A stretch of 64,000 nt of DNA, taken from the NCBI RefSeq assembly GCF_024448895.1, contig NZ_JAMOIC010000008.1, positions 124,001-188,000 on the forward strand, given 5' to 3'. This stretch comes from Stutzerimonas stutzeri. Lineage in GTDB: Bacteria; Pseudomonadota; Gammaproteobacteria; Pseudomonadales; Pseudomonadaceae. Below, one piece after another: positions 44,574 to 54,188 of the stretch; the first letter of the stretch is position 1; each line of letters begins with the position of its first letter. The notes below the pieces were generated by a model, which saw only the letters and a program-made list of their open reading frames with translations, made no database searches and had not been told where the DNA came from. Position numbers and translations under genes: made by a program.

Positions 44574-47011
44574 GCGTCCTCCTCCGGTTCGGTAGAAACA
44601 GCCGGCGGTGGTGCAGATGGCAGCAAGTCAGCCGCCCAGTCGAGGCCGCGATGACGCAGCCAGGCGCCGACGAACCCTGGCAGGCTGGCGTCGCGAAGCA
44701 TCTGATCGATTGCTTGCTGGTCCTGTGGCGACGAGGCGCCGGCAAACGCAAGCGCAACCGGCCCAAGATCGAGGTCGAACAGGCGATTGCCTGCACGGGA
44801 CTGGTAGTAGTAATCGCGCTTGGGCTGAGCATTAGCGACGATCTCGATCTGCCGTGCATTTAGGCCGAAGCCTTCATAGATGCTGCGAATCTGTGGCTCG
44901 GTTGCCTGCGAATTGGGCAGAAAAATGCGGCTCGCACAGCTCTCGATGATCGCCGGGGCGATGCTTGAATCCTTGATGTCGGCCAGAGACTGGGTGGCGA
45001 AAATGACGCTGACATTCTTCTTGCGCAGGGTCTTGAGCCACTGGCGGATGCGCGCGGAGAAGATCGGGTCGTCGAGGAACAGCCAGGACTCATCGAGGAT
45101 CAGCAGCGTCGGCGCGCCATCGAAGCGTTCCTCCAAACGCGCGAACAGGTAGCCCAGCACGGCCAGAACCGCGGCCTTGCTAGGCATCAGCTCCTCCATT
45201 TCGAAGCACTGCACATCGGCCGTACTTAGGTAGTCGAGGTCGGAATCGAGCAGCTTGCCGTGCGCGCCACCGAGCACATAAGGCGCCAACGCCTGGCGTA
45301 GCGTGTTTGACTGCAGTAGCAGCGACAGACCGGTGAGAGTGCGCTGTTCGACAGGAGCCCCCCCGAGGCTGCCGAGCGCTGACCAGATAGCCACCTTTTC
45401 ATCGGGGCCGACGGCCACTCCTTCTTGAAGCAGACGCCCTTCGACCCACTCAGCAGCCCGGCTACGACTGCCCTCCTCGTTGACACGTGCGAGCGGTTGG
45501 AAGGCGATCGCGCCATTACCGCCCAAGTCGTAGTGTTCGCCGCCCAGACCCAGCACGGTCGCTCGCATCGAGCGCCCCATGTCGAAGGCAAAAATCCGTG
45601 AACCCTTGTAGCGACGGAACTGCATCGCCAGTGTGGCGAGTAAAACCGACTTGCCCATGCCGGTCGGACCGACGACCAGCGTGTGACCGACATCACCCAC
45701 GTGAGTGACCAGCCTGAATGGCGTCGCACCCTCGGTACGGGTCACGATCAGGGGTGGCCCGTCGAGGTGGGCGTTGCGCTCCGGTCCGGCCCATACGGCG
45801 GACAAGGGCATCAGGTGCGCGAGGTTCAACGTCGACACAACCGGCTGACGCACGTTGGCGTAGGCGTTGCCCGGGATGGACGAAAGCCACGCTTCCACTG
45901 AGTTGAGGCTTTCTGCAATGGTGACGAAGCCTCGTCCCTGGATGACGCGCTCCACCCTGCGAAGCTTCTCGTCGGCCAGGTCGGCGTCTGCATCGAGCAC
46001 CGTCACGGTGGAAGTCAGGTAGCCAAAGGCAACCTGATCACTGCCCAACGCCTGGAGGGCAGCGTCCGCATCCGCCGCTTTATTACTGGCGTCGGTGTTG
46101 AGCAATGGGCTCTCCTGCTGGAATAGGGTCTCGCGCAGCAGCGCCAGCACGCTCTTGCGTTTGGCGAACCATTGGCGACGCAGGCGACCCAGCTCCCCTT
46201 CCGCCTCGTCCTTGTCGAGACATACAAAGCGTGTACTCCAGCGATAGGCAAAGCCCAGCCGGTTGAGGTCATCGAGGATCCCCGGCCAAGTTGAGGTCGG
46301 GAACCCACGCAGCGTAGTCACACGCAGGTGCTCATCGCCCAGCATCGGCGCCAAGCCACCTAGTAGTGGCACGTCCGTCAGCAGCATGTCGAGGTGGAAC
46401 GGAACCTCCGGAACCCCGACGCGATGACGCCGTGTCGAGACGGTCGTATGCAGGTAGCTCAGCGTCTCACCATCATCCAACCAGCCGATCTCCGGCATCA
46501 CGCCCGCGAGCAGGTCGAAAATGCGCTCAGTCTCGGCAATGAAAGCCGTGAGGCGCTCGCGCCAGTCCACGCCGGCCGTCGAGGTGTTTTCATAGATCAG
46601 CTTGGCAGCGCGGGCACGCGACTCTTCTGGAGGCAGGTACTGCAGCGTGAGGTGGTAGCAGCTCTCGAAGTGGTTGCCACCTTCCTCGAACGCCGCGCGG
46701 CGCTCCTCGTCCACCAGCCACGACAACGGCTCGGGGAAGTCGGAGTGCGGATAACTTGCCGCCGGACAACGCTCGGCTTCGACGAACATCGCCCAGCCGG
46801 TGCCGAGCCGGCGCAATGCGTTGTTCAGCCGCGCCGTGGTGGCGACCAGCTCGCTCTGCGTCGCGCTGTCGAGATCAGGGCCGCGAAAGCGTGCCGTGCG
46901 CTGGAAAGAACCGTCCTTGTTCAGCACGACGCCGGGCGCAACCAGCCCGGCCCAGGGCAGCCAGTCGGCGAGCAGCGCTGGGCGTTGACGGTATTCGGTG
47001 AGATTTAGCAT
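44570..47011 (-). CDS. trbE: Conjugal transfer ATPase TrbE (VirB4-like)
   Basis: An 813-residue cytoplasmic ATPase that powers pilus assembly and transfer. The N-terminal CagE/TrbE domain precedes a RecA-like domain with Walker A VVGPTGMGKSVLL (about residue 445) and Walker B LLILDESWLFLDD (about 640). The start at 47011 (MLNLTEYRQRPALLADWLPW) fits the family and gives a 16-bp gap from trbD; the open frame to 47125 runs into trbD in another frame. Confidence 0.93.
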   Translation of the reverse strand: MLNLTEYRQRPALLADWLPWAGLVAPGVVLNKDGSFQRTARFRGPDLDSATQSELVATTARLNNALRRLGTGWAMFVEAERCPAASYPHSDFPEPLSWLVDEERRAAFEEGGNHFESCYHLTLQYLPPEESRARAAKLIYENTSTAGVDWRERLTAFIAETERIFDLLAGVMPEIGWLDDGETLSYLHTTVSTRRHRVGVPEVPFHLDMLLTDVPLLGGLAPMLGDEHLRVTTLRGFPTSTWPGILDDLNRLGFAYRWSTRFVCLDKDEAEGELGRLRRQWFAKRKSVLALLRETLFQQESPLLNTDASNKAADADAALQALGSDQVAFGYLTSTVTVLDADADLADEKLRRVERVIQGRGFVTIAESLNSVEAWLSSIPGNAYANVRQPVVSTLNLAHLMPLSAVWAGPERNAHLDGPPLIVTRTEGATPFRLVTHVGDVGHTLVVGPTGMGKSVLLATLAMQFRRYKGSRIFAFDMGRSMRATVLGLGGEHYDLGGNGAIAFQPLARVNEEGSRSRAAEWVEGRLLQEGVAVGPDEKVAIWSALGSLGGAPVEQRTLTGLSLLLQSNTLRQALAPYVLGGAHGKLLDSDLDYLSTADVQCFEMEELMPSKAAVLAVLGYLFARLEERFDGAPTLLILDESWLFLDDPIFSARIRQWLKTLRKKNVSVIFATQSLADIKDSSIAPAIIESCASRIFLPNSQATEPQIRSIYEGFGLNARQIEIVANAQPKRDYYYQSRAGNRLFDLDLGPVALAFAGASSPQDQQAIDQMLRDASLPGFVGAWLRHRGLDWAADLLPSAPPPAVSTEPEEDA

Positions 47012-47027
47012 TGCAGCGCCTTCCCTT

Positions 47028-47297
47028 TCACACGTCCAGCAGCGGCTTGTGCTTGAGATGCCGGGCAAACACCTGCATGAACTGTGGATCGACGCGCGCG
47101 CCCCAGACCCCCAGCGCGTGGCCAATCAGCCACAGCACCAGCCCCGGCAGCCAGAGCTGCAAACCCAGCCCGACGGCCACCGCCAGCGTACCGTTGGCAA
47201 TGGCCACGGTCCGCGGCGCCCCACCCAGCAGGATCGGCTCAGTCAGTGCTCGGTGCAGCGGCACCTCGAAGCCCGGCAAGTCGACTTCGGCGCTCAT
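47028..47297 (-). CDS. trbD: Conjugal transfer protein TrbD (VirB3-like)
   Basis: An 89-residue inner-membrane protein with one or two helices (residues 33-65, LWLPGLVLWLIGHALGVWGA). VPLHRALTEPILLGGAPR is the family's N-terminal motif. Its start overlaps the trbC stop by four bases. Confidence 0.9.
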   Translation of the reverse strand: MSAEVDLPGFEVPLHRALTEPILLGGAPRTVAIANGTLAVAVGLGLQLWLPGLVLWLIGHALGVWGARVDPQFMQVFARHLKHKPLLDV

Positions 47298-47677
47298 ACA
47301 ACCGCTCCGCCAGCGAAGCTGAAAAACGTCAGGAAAAACGACGACGCGGCGAAGGCAATACTCAGGCCGAACACAATCTGGATCAGCTTGCGGAAACCAC
47401 CCGAGGTGTCACCGAATGCCAGCGCGAGGCCTGTGGCGATGATGATGATCACCGCCACGATGCGCGCGACCGGTCCCTGGATCGATTCGAGAATGGATTC
47501 GAGCGGACCTTCCCAAGGCATCGAGGAGCCGGCCGCCCTCGCCGTACCGACGGTCGTCAGCATGATGGCTGCGAGCAACAGGCCGCTGTCGACAGACGCA
47601 GCCAGGCGACGCAAGTGCGTCAGGCCCAACCTCAGGTTGGCGACCGGGCGGGAAACAGGGGCATACGCGGCTTTCAT
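47294..47677 (-). CDS. trbC: Conjugal transfer pilin TrbC (VirB2-like)
   Basis: A 127-residue prepilin. A long leader with the sequence LLLAAIMLTTVGTARAAGSS marks the signal cleavage site, and two membrane helices follow (VARIVAVIIIIATGLALAFG and IVFGLSIAFAASSFFL). In RP4 this pilin is cleaved and cyclised by TraF, which is also encoded in this element. Start overlaps the trbB stop by four bases. Confidence 0.9.
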   Translation of the reverse strand: MKAAYAPVSRPVANLRLGLTHLRRLAASVDSGLLLAAIMLTTVGTARAAGSSMPWEGPLESILESIQGPVARIVAVIIIIATGLALAFGDTSGGFRKLIQIVFGLSIAFAASSFFLTFFSFAGGAVV

Positions 47678-48702
47678 GGCAGTTCTCCAGGCGTGGTTGA
47701 GGGTAACGAAGCAGAAGCGTTTGGGACGGCATTAGAGGCGTGCTGCGCGTCCGCCAGGTGATAACCCGCGCCGTCGTAACCGACCACGCGGGCGATGCTC
47801 TGGATTCGGCGAAGCCGGCCGCGCCCGGCGATGACGATCACCACGTTGACCGCCTCGGCGATCAACGCTCGAGGCGGATTTACCGCGACCTCCAGCACCA
47901 ACTGTTCCAATCGCAGCAGTGCGCCCTGAGCGGAGCTGGCATGGATGGTGGCGATGCCGCCCGGATGACCGGTGCCCCAAACCTTGACGAGGTCCAGCGC
48001 CTCCCCACCGCGCACCTCTCCCACCACCACGCGGTCGGGACGCAGCCGCATCGTCGTGCGCACCAGTTCGCGCATGGACACCACGCCTGCACGGGTGCGA
48101 AGCGGTACGTGGTCGCGGGCGGCACACTGCAGTTCGATGGTGTCTTCAAGCACCAGCACCCGATCGCCAGTGCAGGCAATCTCGGCGAGCAGCGCATTGG
48201 CCAGCGTGGTTTTACCGGTACTGGTGCCGCCGGCGATCAGGATGTTTTGCCGTTCACGCACGATCTCGCGCAGCCAGGCGGCTTGGGCTGCGGTCATCAT
48301 CCCGTCTGTCACGTAACGCTCCAGTGGGATGACGCCCACGGCCCGCTTGCGTAACGCGAAGGCGGGACCCGGTGCCGCGGGCGGCAAGATGCCCTCAAAG
48401 CGCTCGCCGGTTTCCGGCAGCTCGGCGCTCAGCAGCGGTTTGCCGCGATGCACCTCCACGCCGACATGCGCGGCGACCAACCGGATGATGCGCTCACCAT
48501 CCGCTTCGGAGAGCTCCGCGCCGAGCGGCGCGCGCCCTGACGACAGCCGGTCCACCCACAGCGTCCGGTCAGGGTTGAGCATGACCTCGACGACATCGGG
48601 GTCTTCAAGGGCAGCTGCGATGACCGGACCCATCGCGGTGCGAAGCATGGCGATACGCCGGTCCAGCGAGACAGCCTGAGTGGCTTGGCCAGCAGCACTC
48701 AT
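47674..48702 (-). CDS. trbB: Conjugal transfer ATPase TrbB (VirB11-like)
   Basis: A 342-residue hexameric secretion ATPase. Walker A is GGTSTGKT (158-165), the Asp box is EDTIEL, and the His box region GTGHPGGIATIHASS is present. The start overlaps the upstream ribbon-helix-helix gene's stop by four bases. First gene of the trb block proper. Confidence 0.93.
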   Translation of the reverse strand: MSAAGQATQAVSLDRRIAMLRTAMGPVIAAALEDPDVVEVMLNPDRTLWVDRLSSGRAPLGAELSEADGERIIRLVAAHVGVEVHRGKPLLSAELPETGERFEGILPPAAPGPAFALRKRAVGVIPLERYVTDGMMTAAQAAWLREIVRERQNILIAGGTSTGKTTLANALLAEIACTGDRVLVLEDTIELQCAARDHVPLRTRAGVVSMRELVRTTMRLRPDRVVVGEVRGGEALDLVKVWGTGHPGGIATIHASSAQGALLRLEQLVLEVAVNPPRALIAEAVNVVIVIAGRGRLRRIQSIARVVGYDGAGYHLADAQHASNAVPNASASLPSTTPGELP

Positions 48703-49157
48703 CGGCCTCGCTCCCGTGGTTCGTCCGCCGCGCTATCCAAGTGCCGTCCCTCCGGGTAGAGCTCCTCCACTACGTCGCGCACCAGACTGCGGCCACGCAA
48801 GAGGTGGCGACCGAGCTGCTCGACGAACTGCTCGAAGCGCGCCTTGCCCTGCGCTTTGGCTGCCTCTTGATGCGCCTCCGGCACGGGTGTGCTGACGGTC
48901 AGGAAGTAGCGCACAAACAAGGCCAGCGTCTCGATCTCGATGGCCTGGTCGCGTTCGAGACGCTCGAACTGCCGTGACAGGCGATCCAGTCGCTTGGCGA
49001 TGGCGGCTTCGCGCTGGTCTCCGGCTTCGGGCGACAGCCAGGACGCCAGCGCTGCGGCGACGATGGAAGATTTGGAAACACCCTTCTTAGCGGCGAGTTC
49101 GTCCAGTCGTCGAGCATGTTCAGGTTGGATGAACAGGTTGAGGCGGTACTGGCTCAT
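48699..49157 (-). CDS. CopG/ribbon-helix-helix-like conjugation protein
   Basis: A 152-residue protein with an N-terminal ribbon-helix-helix (YRLNLFIQPEHARRLDELAAKKGVSKSSIVAAAL) and a coiled, charged middle (RLDRLSRQFERLERDQ). It lies between traG and trbB with four-base overlaps on both sides. Such genes are standard in Tn4371-like elements and probably regulate the transfer operon. Confidence 0.85.
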   Translation of the reverse strand: MSQYRLNLFIQPEHARRLDELAAKKGVSKSSIVAAALASWLSPEAGDQREAAIAKRLDRLSRQFERLERDQAIEIETLALFVRYFLTVSTPVPEAHQEAAKAQGKARFEQFVEQLGRHLLRGRSLVRDVVEELYPEGRHLDSAADEPRERGR

Positions 49158-51151
49158 AGCTGGATACCGTCGTCGGGGTCGAGTGCAGCCTGCCGAGCGA
49201 CACGTTGCATGGCGGGATCAAACTGGCGAGGCAGAACGGGCGGCGCGTCGTCGTCATCGAGCAGAGATAGATCGTTTCCGACAGGCACCTGCTCGGGATC
49301 GTAGGTAACGGGTGCGGACAGTTCGGCCTGTCGCTGCGAACCTCCCTTATCGGCGAAGCCGAATGCTAGGCTGTCGCCACCTTCCGATGGCACAGAGGCT
49401 ACGGGCGATGCCAGGTTGGTCCAGTCGTCTTCGCGCCCTGGCGGCACGTCGGCGTAATGCCCCGCCACGAGGATCGGTGGAGGCAACACACGCTGCTTGA
49501 AGTTGGCATCGTTGTAGTAGCGCAGCTTTCGAGCCTTGATTGGTGCGACGCTGGCGACCATCACCACGGCCTCGTCCGGTGGCAGTTGCATCACCTCGCC
49601 AGGCGTCAGCAGTGGCCGGGCCGTTTCCTGGCGCGAGACCATCAGATGCCCCAGCCATGGCGCCAGCCGATGGCCCGCGTAGTTGCGCTGTGCACGCAGC
49701 TCCGTTGCGGTACCCAGCGTCTCGGAAATGCGCTTGGCGGTGCGCTCGTCATTGGTGGCGAAGGTCACGCGCACATGGCAGTTGTCGAGGATCGAGTGGT
49801 TCTGCCCGTAGGCCTTGTCGATCTGGTTGAGCGACTGCGAGATCAGGAAGGCGCGCAAACCGTAGCCTGCCATGAAGGCCAGCGCCGACTCGAAAAAGTC
49901 CAGCCGGCCCAGCGCAGGGAACTCATCGAGCATCAGCAGCAGCGTGTGACGCCGCTGTACTCCGTCGCTGCCGTCGAGCGATTCGGTGAGGCGTCGACCG
50001 ATCTGGTTGAGGATCAGGCGGATCAGCGGCTTGGTGCGGCTGATGTCTGAAGGAGGCACCACCAAGTACAGCGAAACCGGGTGTTCGGCAGCAATCAGAT
50101 CGGCAATGCGCCAGTCGCAGCGTGAGGTTACCTGGGCCACCGTAGGATCGCGGTACAGTCCAAGGAACGACATGGCGGTGCTCAACACACCCGAGCGTTC
50201 GTTCTCGCTCTTGTTGAGCACTTCACGGGCAGCAGACGCCACCACTGGGTGGGTCTCCTCACCCAAGTGACGCGTCGTCATCATCCGGTGCAGCGTCACC
50301 TCGAAAGGGCATTGCGGGTCGCTCAGGAAGTTGGCGACGCCACGTAAGGTCTTGTCCTCACCGGCATACAGCACGTGTAGGATGGCGCCGACCAGCAGCG
50401 CATGGGAGGTCTTCTCCCAGTGATTGCGCCGCTCCAGCGCGCCTTCCGGATCGACCAGAATATCGGCGATGTTCTGCACATCGCGGACCTCGTGCGCACC
50501 CTGGCGCACCTCCAGCAGCGGGTTATAGGCGGCCGAAAGCAAATCGGTCGGATTGAACAGCAGGCAGTGCGAAAACCGTGCGCGCCAACCGGCGGTCAGG
50601 TTCCAGTTCTCCCCCTTGATGTCATGGATCACCGCCGAGGCAGGCCAACTCAGCAAAGTGGGAACAACCAGACCGACCCCTTTGCCCGAGCGAGTCGGTG
50701 CAAAGGCAAGAACATGCTCAGGGCCCTCATGACGCAGGTAATGGTCGTCGTACAGCCCGAGAAGCACACCGGCCGGGCGGGTGAGCCCCGCCTTACGGAT
50801 GTCTTCAGGTTCGGCCCAACGCGCCGAGCCGTAGGTGGTGACCTGACGCGACTGGCGGGCGCGCCATATCGACATGGCGATGGCGACGCCCACCGCGACC
50901 AGGCCGCTTACACCGGCGATGGTACCGCCGATGTCGAACACCTCCGGCGCATAGGCACCGAAGAAAAACCACCAGTCGAACAGTCGCCAGGGGTGATAAA
51001 TCGGCGTTTCGAAAAGCTCGAACCACGGCAAACCCAAACGAGGCTGATAGCCCAGCGCAGCAGCCGTCCATTGCGTCGCGCTCCACACCCCGGCGATCAC
51101 GACACCGAACACAACGGCAATTTGTCCGAACAGTACGTTGGTACCGAGCAT
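49154..51151 (-). CDS. traG: Type IV coupling protein TraG (VirD4-like)
   Basis: A 665-residue coupling ATPase that brings the relaxase-DNA complex to the channel. Two N-terminal membrane helices (about 8-26 and 74-95) precede the RecA-like domain with Walker A APTRSGKG (151-158) and Walker B LLLMLDEFPALG. ILDNCHVRVTFATNDERTAKRISETLG is typical. Full length for the family. Confidence 0.94.
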   Translation of the reverse strand: MLGTNVLFGQIAVVFGVVIAGVWSATQWTAAALGYQPRLGLPWFELFETPIYHPWRLFDWWFFFGAYAPEVFDIGGTIAGVSGLVAVGVAIAMSIWRARQSRQVTTYGSARWAEPEDIRKAGLTRPAGVLLGLYDDHYLRHEGPEHVLAFAPTRSGKGVGLVVPTLLSWPASAVIHDIKGENWNLTAGWRARFSHCLLFNPTDLLSAAYNPLLEVRQGAHEVRDVQNIADILVDPEGALERRNHWEKTSHALLVGAILHVLYAGEDKTLRGVANFLSDPQCPFEVTLHRMMTTRHLGEETHPVVASAAREVLNKSENERSGVLSTAMSFLGLYRDPTVAQVTSRCDWRIADLIAAEHPVSLYLVVPPSDISRTKPLIRLILNQIGRRLTESLDGSDGVQRRHTLLLMLDEFPALGRLDFFESALAFMAGYGLRAFLISQSLNQIDKAYGQNHSILDNCHVRVTFATNDERTAKRISETLGTATELRAQRNYAGHRLAPWLGHLMVSRQETARPLLTPGEVMQLPPDEAVVMVASVAPIKARKLRYYNDANFKQRVLPPPILVAGHYADVPPGREDDWTNLASPVASVPSEGGDSLAFGFADKGGSQRQAELSAPVTYDPEQVPVGNDLSLLDDDDAPPVLPRQFDPAMQRVARQAALDPDDGIQL

Positions 51152-51298
51152 GACGGCGCTCCCCCTTTTGCATGCAGCACGCTTGAGCTGGCTGCTTGGG
51201 GGGGAGCTTCGGTGCCGTTCCGGTGCCGGTCAAAGACCGTTATCGGAACAACAGTGGCCCAAAATGCACCAATGAAGGCTTGGGCTAGTGGCAACGAA

Positions 51299-51327
51299 AC
51301 GCCGCAAGCCTGAACGCGTTGCGGCGT
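51299..51327 (-). terminator. Hairpin between the entry-exclusion and traG genes
   Basis: ACGCCGCAA (51299-51307) pairs perfectly with TTGCGGCGT (51319-51327), an 11-nt loop between. On the minus strand TTCGTTG follows, a weak U-rich tail. It may end or attenuate the entry-exclusion transcript before traG. The rest of the 214-bp gap shows nothing else clear. Confidence 0.42.
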
Positions 51328-51365
51328 ATCGGTGGGACCGTTGGAGATTTTGCGAGGGGTAACGC

Positions 51366-51626
51366 CTAGAATTTGGGCACCTCTTTCGACGGCGTATAAG
51401 GCACCCTTCCGTCCCCGATGAAGCGCCGGCGCGTTGCTTCGGCCACTCGATTGCACAAGGCATCACCGAGCTTGGCGCGGTCCAGCTTGCATTGCGGGCG
51501 CAGCTCTTCCAGCCGCGCAGGGTCGGCGGCCAGCTCGTCAACTGTCGGCAGCGGCGCCTCAGGTCTCCCGGTTTCGCCGCAGGCGGTGAGTGCCAGTGCA
51601 CAGAGTATCGGTGTCAGGGTTCTCAT
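51366..51626 (-). CDS. EexN/TrbK-like entry-exclusion lipoprotein
   Basis: An 86-residue lipoprotein with signal peptide and lipobox (LCALALTACGE), then TVDELAADPARLEELRPQCK and a C-terminus RRRFIGDGRVPYTPSKEVPKF. The DPA-(R)LEELRPQC region with a conserved cysteine fits EexN/TrbK-type entry-exclusion proteins, which block redundant transfer into a cell that already has the element. The start has an ATG after a GAGGAAAC-like site. It lies between the relaxase and traG genes. Confidence 0.75.
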   Translation of the reverse strand: MRTLTPILCALALTACGETGRPEAPLPTVDELAADPARLEELRPQCKLDRAKLGDALCNRVAEATRRRFIGDGRVPYTPSKEVPKF

Positions 51627-51771
51627 GGCTCGTTTCCTCGGGGTTGCGGTTGAAAATTGAAAGGGCCAAGAATGCGTCCAGCCCCGCTAGCTTGAGTGCG
51701 TAGGCGACCAGATAGACGGTTGCGGAGGTCGCCCGAGAGCAGCCGACAAACAGAACAGCGTGACGAGGCCT

Positions 51772-53751
51772 TCAAATCCCAACACCGCGGGACCTTCCAA
51801 GCTCCCAAGAAACCGAATTACCCCGTGCCGTTGCGGCAAGCTGCTGACCCAGGCGCGGCTCAATGACAGGTTTCCACGGCACCAAGCTGAACGCCTTGGC
51901 ATCCTCCAACAGGGCGTAACGGCCACTGGCGAGCATGACGCTACGGCGATAGAGGCCGGCCACGCGCTGGCCTTCTTTCAGCGGCCGGTGCGTCAATCCA
52001 GTTTCCGCGGCGACCTGCTCAGCTACCCGGGTGAGCTCCCGGTTACGTAGCGTCGCCAAGAGATTGCGCGACAGAACCACGCGCTGAGCCTGACGCTCGG
52101 CCAGCCCGTGCTCCACGAGGAAATCGGCGCGTTGGCGCAAGGCCTGCTTCACCTCACCGGCAAAGCCGAGGTCACCCAGCCCTCGCTCGCCGCCGATCAG
52201 TTGCTGATCGAGCCAGGTGGCACCGATCACGCGAGCTTGCCGTTCAATCGGCAGATGGGATTTCAACTGGATGACCACCCCACCCAAGCGCTTGGCGTCG
52301 TACTGGCGGCCGCGCTCGGGTAGATCGGCCGGCACTTTCCACAGTCCGTCCGCCAACCGTTCAACGATGCCCGCCCGACGCAGCGCTTCGAGTCGCCGCA
52401 CATGGGCTGCGACGAGTTCCTGTGGGTGACGGTTACCGTTCGCCTGGCCCTTGGTGATCGCCAGATGATGGTCGCAACGGTACAGACCATCGCCCGCGAG
52501 TGCGGCGATGGTACGGTCCGTCTCCCGTATCTTGGCCGAGCCGCGTACGCTCACCACCGAGCCGGTCGGGTAGTTGGCCAGTTCGTCGCTCGCACTGAGG
52601 GAGACGTAGTGCGCTTTGCCATCCAGACCATCGACGACCAGATAACCTCGGTCACCGAGCTCATCGGATAAGCCTTTGGCGACCACCCGCCCTGTGACTG
52701 CAACCCCGTCCTCTTTTGGCGCGAACACGGCCAACTCGCGCGACCGTCCGCTCATGGCACGCTGCAGGGTGCGAATGATGTCGCCTCGCTCACCCAGGGT
52801 GCGCAAGGTTGTCTGCGCGTCGGCCTGAATGGACCATGTCCCGGGCCGGACCTCTTCAGCCAGTCCCATTTGCTGTAGTCGCTGGAGACGGCCAATCAGT
52901 GCCAGGCGCTGGCGTTGCAGCGGCGGCTGGTTAAAACGTTCGATTCGCAGCGTCCGCTCAGGCCCGGCTTCCAGGCACAACGTGCGATCCAGGCTCGTCC
53001 AACTCTCCTGGTTCACCTCACGTTGCAAGGATTGCTGAAGTTCCAACTCGGTGCGGGGGCCGAGCCATTCGGTGGCCAGTTCGGCGGCCCGACGGCGGAA
53101 GCCGTGGGCGATGTAGTCGCTGGCAATGATGAGGTCCTTGCCGGTGTCATCGCGTCCTCGAACGACGAGGTGTGTATGCGGGTTGTCGGTGTTCCAGTGG
53201 TCTACCGCCACCCAGTCCAACCGCGTACCCAGGTCAGCCTCCATACGCCCCATCAGCTGTCGGGTGTAGGTGCGCAAGTCGTCCAGTTCGGCCCCGTCCT
53301 CCGGTGCGACAATGAAGCGAAAGTGATGGCGATCATCAGCACATCGCTCCCGGAACGCGCCCAAATCAACCTCATCCGTCAGTGTTCCATAGGCTCGGCC
53401 TGCTTCGCCGTCGCGTCCCGCGCCATCACGCTCGATATAACGCAGGTGCTTGGCCAACGATTGCGGGCTTGCCTGGCGCTGATTGACCAGCAGGGTTTTG
53501 ATGGTCACCCGGCGTGAGAACGGTGTGAGCGAGGCGCCTGCGAAGCGCGCTGCCGTGTGCCCTCGCCCGAGGCGCGAGCCCGGCCGCTGACCGGCGTGTT
53601 GTCCCTTGCCACCAGCCAGTGCTGGACGCCGCACAGCTGACTTGCCACCGGCCTTGCCGACCTGCTTGAGCACTCTGGAAACGAAGCCCTTATCGCGACT
53701 CTTCGGCGCACCAGGGCGAAGGCGAAAGTCATCATCGCGGCGGTCGGTCAT
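51772..53751 (-). CDS. Relaxase / mobilisation nuclease (DUF3363, RlxS-type)
   Basis: A 659-residue MOB-type relaxase that nicks the transfer origin. The histidine cluster RHHFRFIVAP (141-150) and the metal-binding DHWNTDNPHTHLVVRG (His185, His192, His194) identify the catalytic domain; the remaining two-thirds is the DUF3363 region. The start at 53751 (MTDRRDDDFRLRPG) is set by homology of the N-terminus; the longer frame is a shadow. The start overlaps the stop of the preceding frame by four bases. Confidence 0.9.
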   Translation of the reverse strand: MTDRRDDDFRLRPGAPKSRDKGFVSRVLKQVGKAGGKSAVRRPALAGGKGQHAGQRPGSRLGRGHTAARFAGASLTPFSRRVTIKTLLVNQRQASPQSLAKHLRYIERDGAGRDGEAGRAYGTLTDEVDLGAFRERCADDRHHFRFIVAPEDGAELDDLRTYTRQLMGRMEADLGTRLDWVAVDHWNTDNPHTHLVVRGRDDTGKDLIIASDYIAHGFRRRAAELATEWLGPRTELELQQSLQREVNQESWTSLDRTLCLEAGPERTLRIERFNQPPLQRQRLALIGRLQRLQQMGLAEEVRPGTWSIQADAQTTLRTLGERGDIIRTLQRAMSGRSRELAVFAPKEDGVAVTGRVVAKGLSDELGDRGYLVVDGLDGKAHYVSLSASDELANYPTGSVVSVRGSAKIRETDRTIAALAGDGLYRCDHHLAITKGQANGNRHPQELVAAHVRRLEALRRAGIVERLADGLWKVPADLPERGRQYDAKRLGGVVIQLKSHLPIERQARVIGATWLDQQLIGGERGLGDLGFAGEVKQALRQRADFLVEHGLAERQAQRVVLSRNLLATLRNRELTRVAEQVAAETGLTHRPLKEGQRVAGLYRRSVMLASGRYALLEDAKAFSLVPWKPVIEPRLGQQLAATARGNSVSWELGRSRGVGI

Positions 53752-54188
53752 GACGGTGACTTCAGCAAGCAGAGGCGAAGCCCGGCGTGTGAGGCACGCA
53801 GAAAGGCCAGCATAAGTGCGCCTTGCACGCCATATACGGCACGGCGAAGACGCAGCCGGGTGCCGCACCTCCCCCACGTGCAGACTGGCGTTGCGACCGT
53901 CTGGGTGCCGCCGCCTTTTGTCTTGCCTTCCGCCTTTGCCAGCCGCATGTGCTCCAGGCATCGGTGGTCTGTCGCGGCGGTGTATCTCGCGGCGAGGTCG
54001 CCGACGGACATCGCAACGGCCGCTAGCTGCTTATGCTCAAGGCAAGACGGCTGCACGCAGGTTGGCTGTACCGGTCTCAAACCGTAGCGCGATGCGAACA
54101 CGTCCGTGCTCGCACGACGATACGAAGGCAGGCGCAAGTCCTGCACACGGCTTGAGGCGACAGGGAATAGCGAGTCGGCGCGCTTCAT
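53748..54188 (-). CDS. Hypothetical protein between traF and the relaxase
   Basis: A 146-residue frame that starts exactly at the traF stop (ATGA overlap) and ends exactly at the relaxase start (ATGA overlap). Double coupling of this kind is hard to get by chance and suggests a translated gene. It has an internal near-repeat, CLEHKQLAAVAM and CLEHMRLAKAEG, about 30 residues apart. No known domain is recognised. The arginine/cysteine-rich composition is odd, so it could still be a spurious frame. Confidence 0.45.
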   Translation of the reverse strand: MKRADSLFPVASSRVQDLRLPSYRRASTDVFASRYGLRPVQPTCVQPSCLEHKQLAAVAMSVGDLAARYTAATDHRCLEHMRLAKAEGKTKGGGTQTVATPVCTWGRCGTRLRLRRAVYGVQGALMLAFLRASHAGLRLCLLKSPS

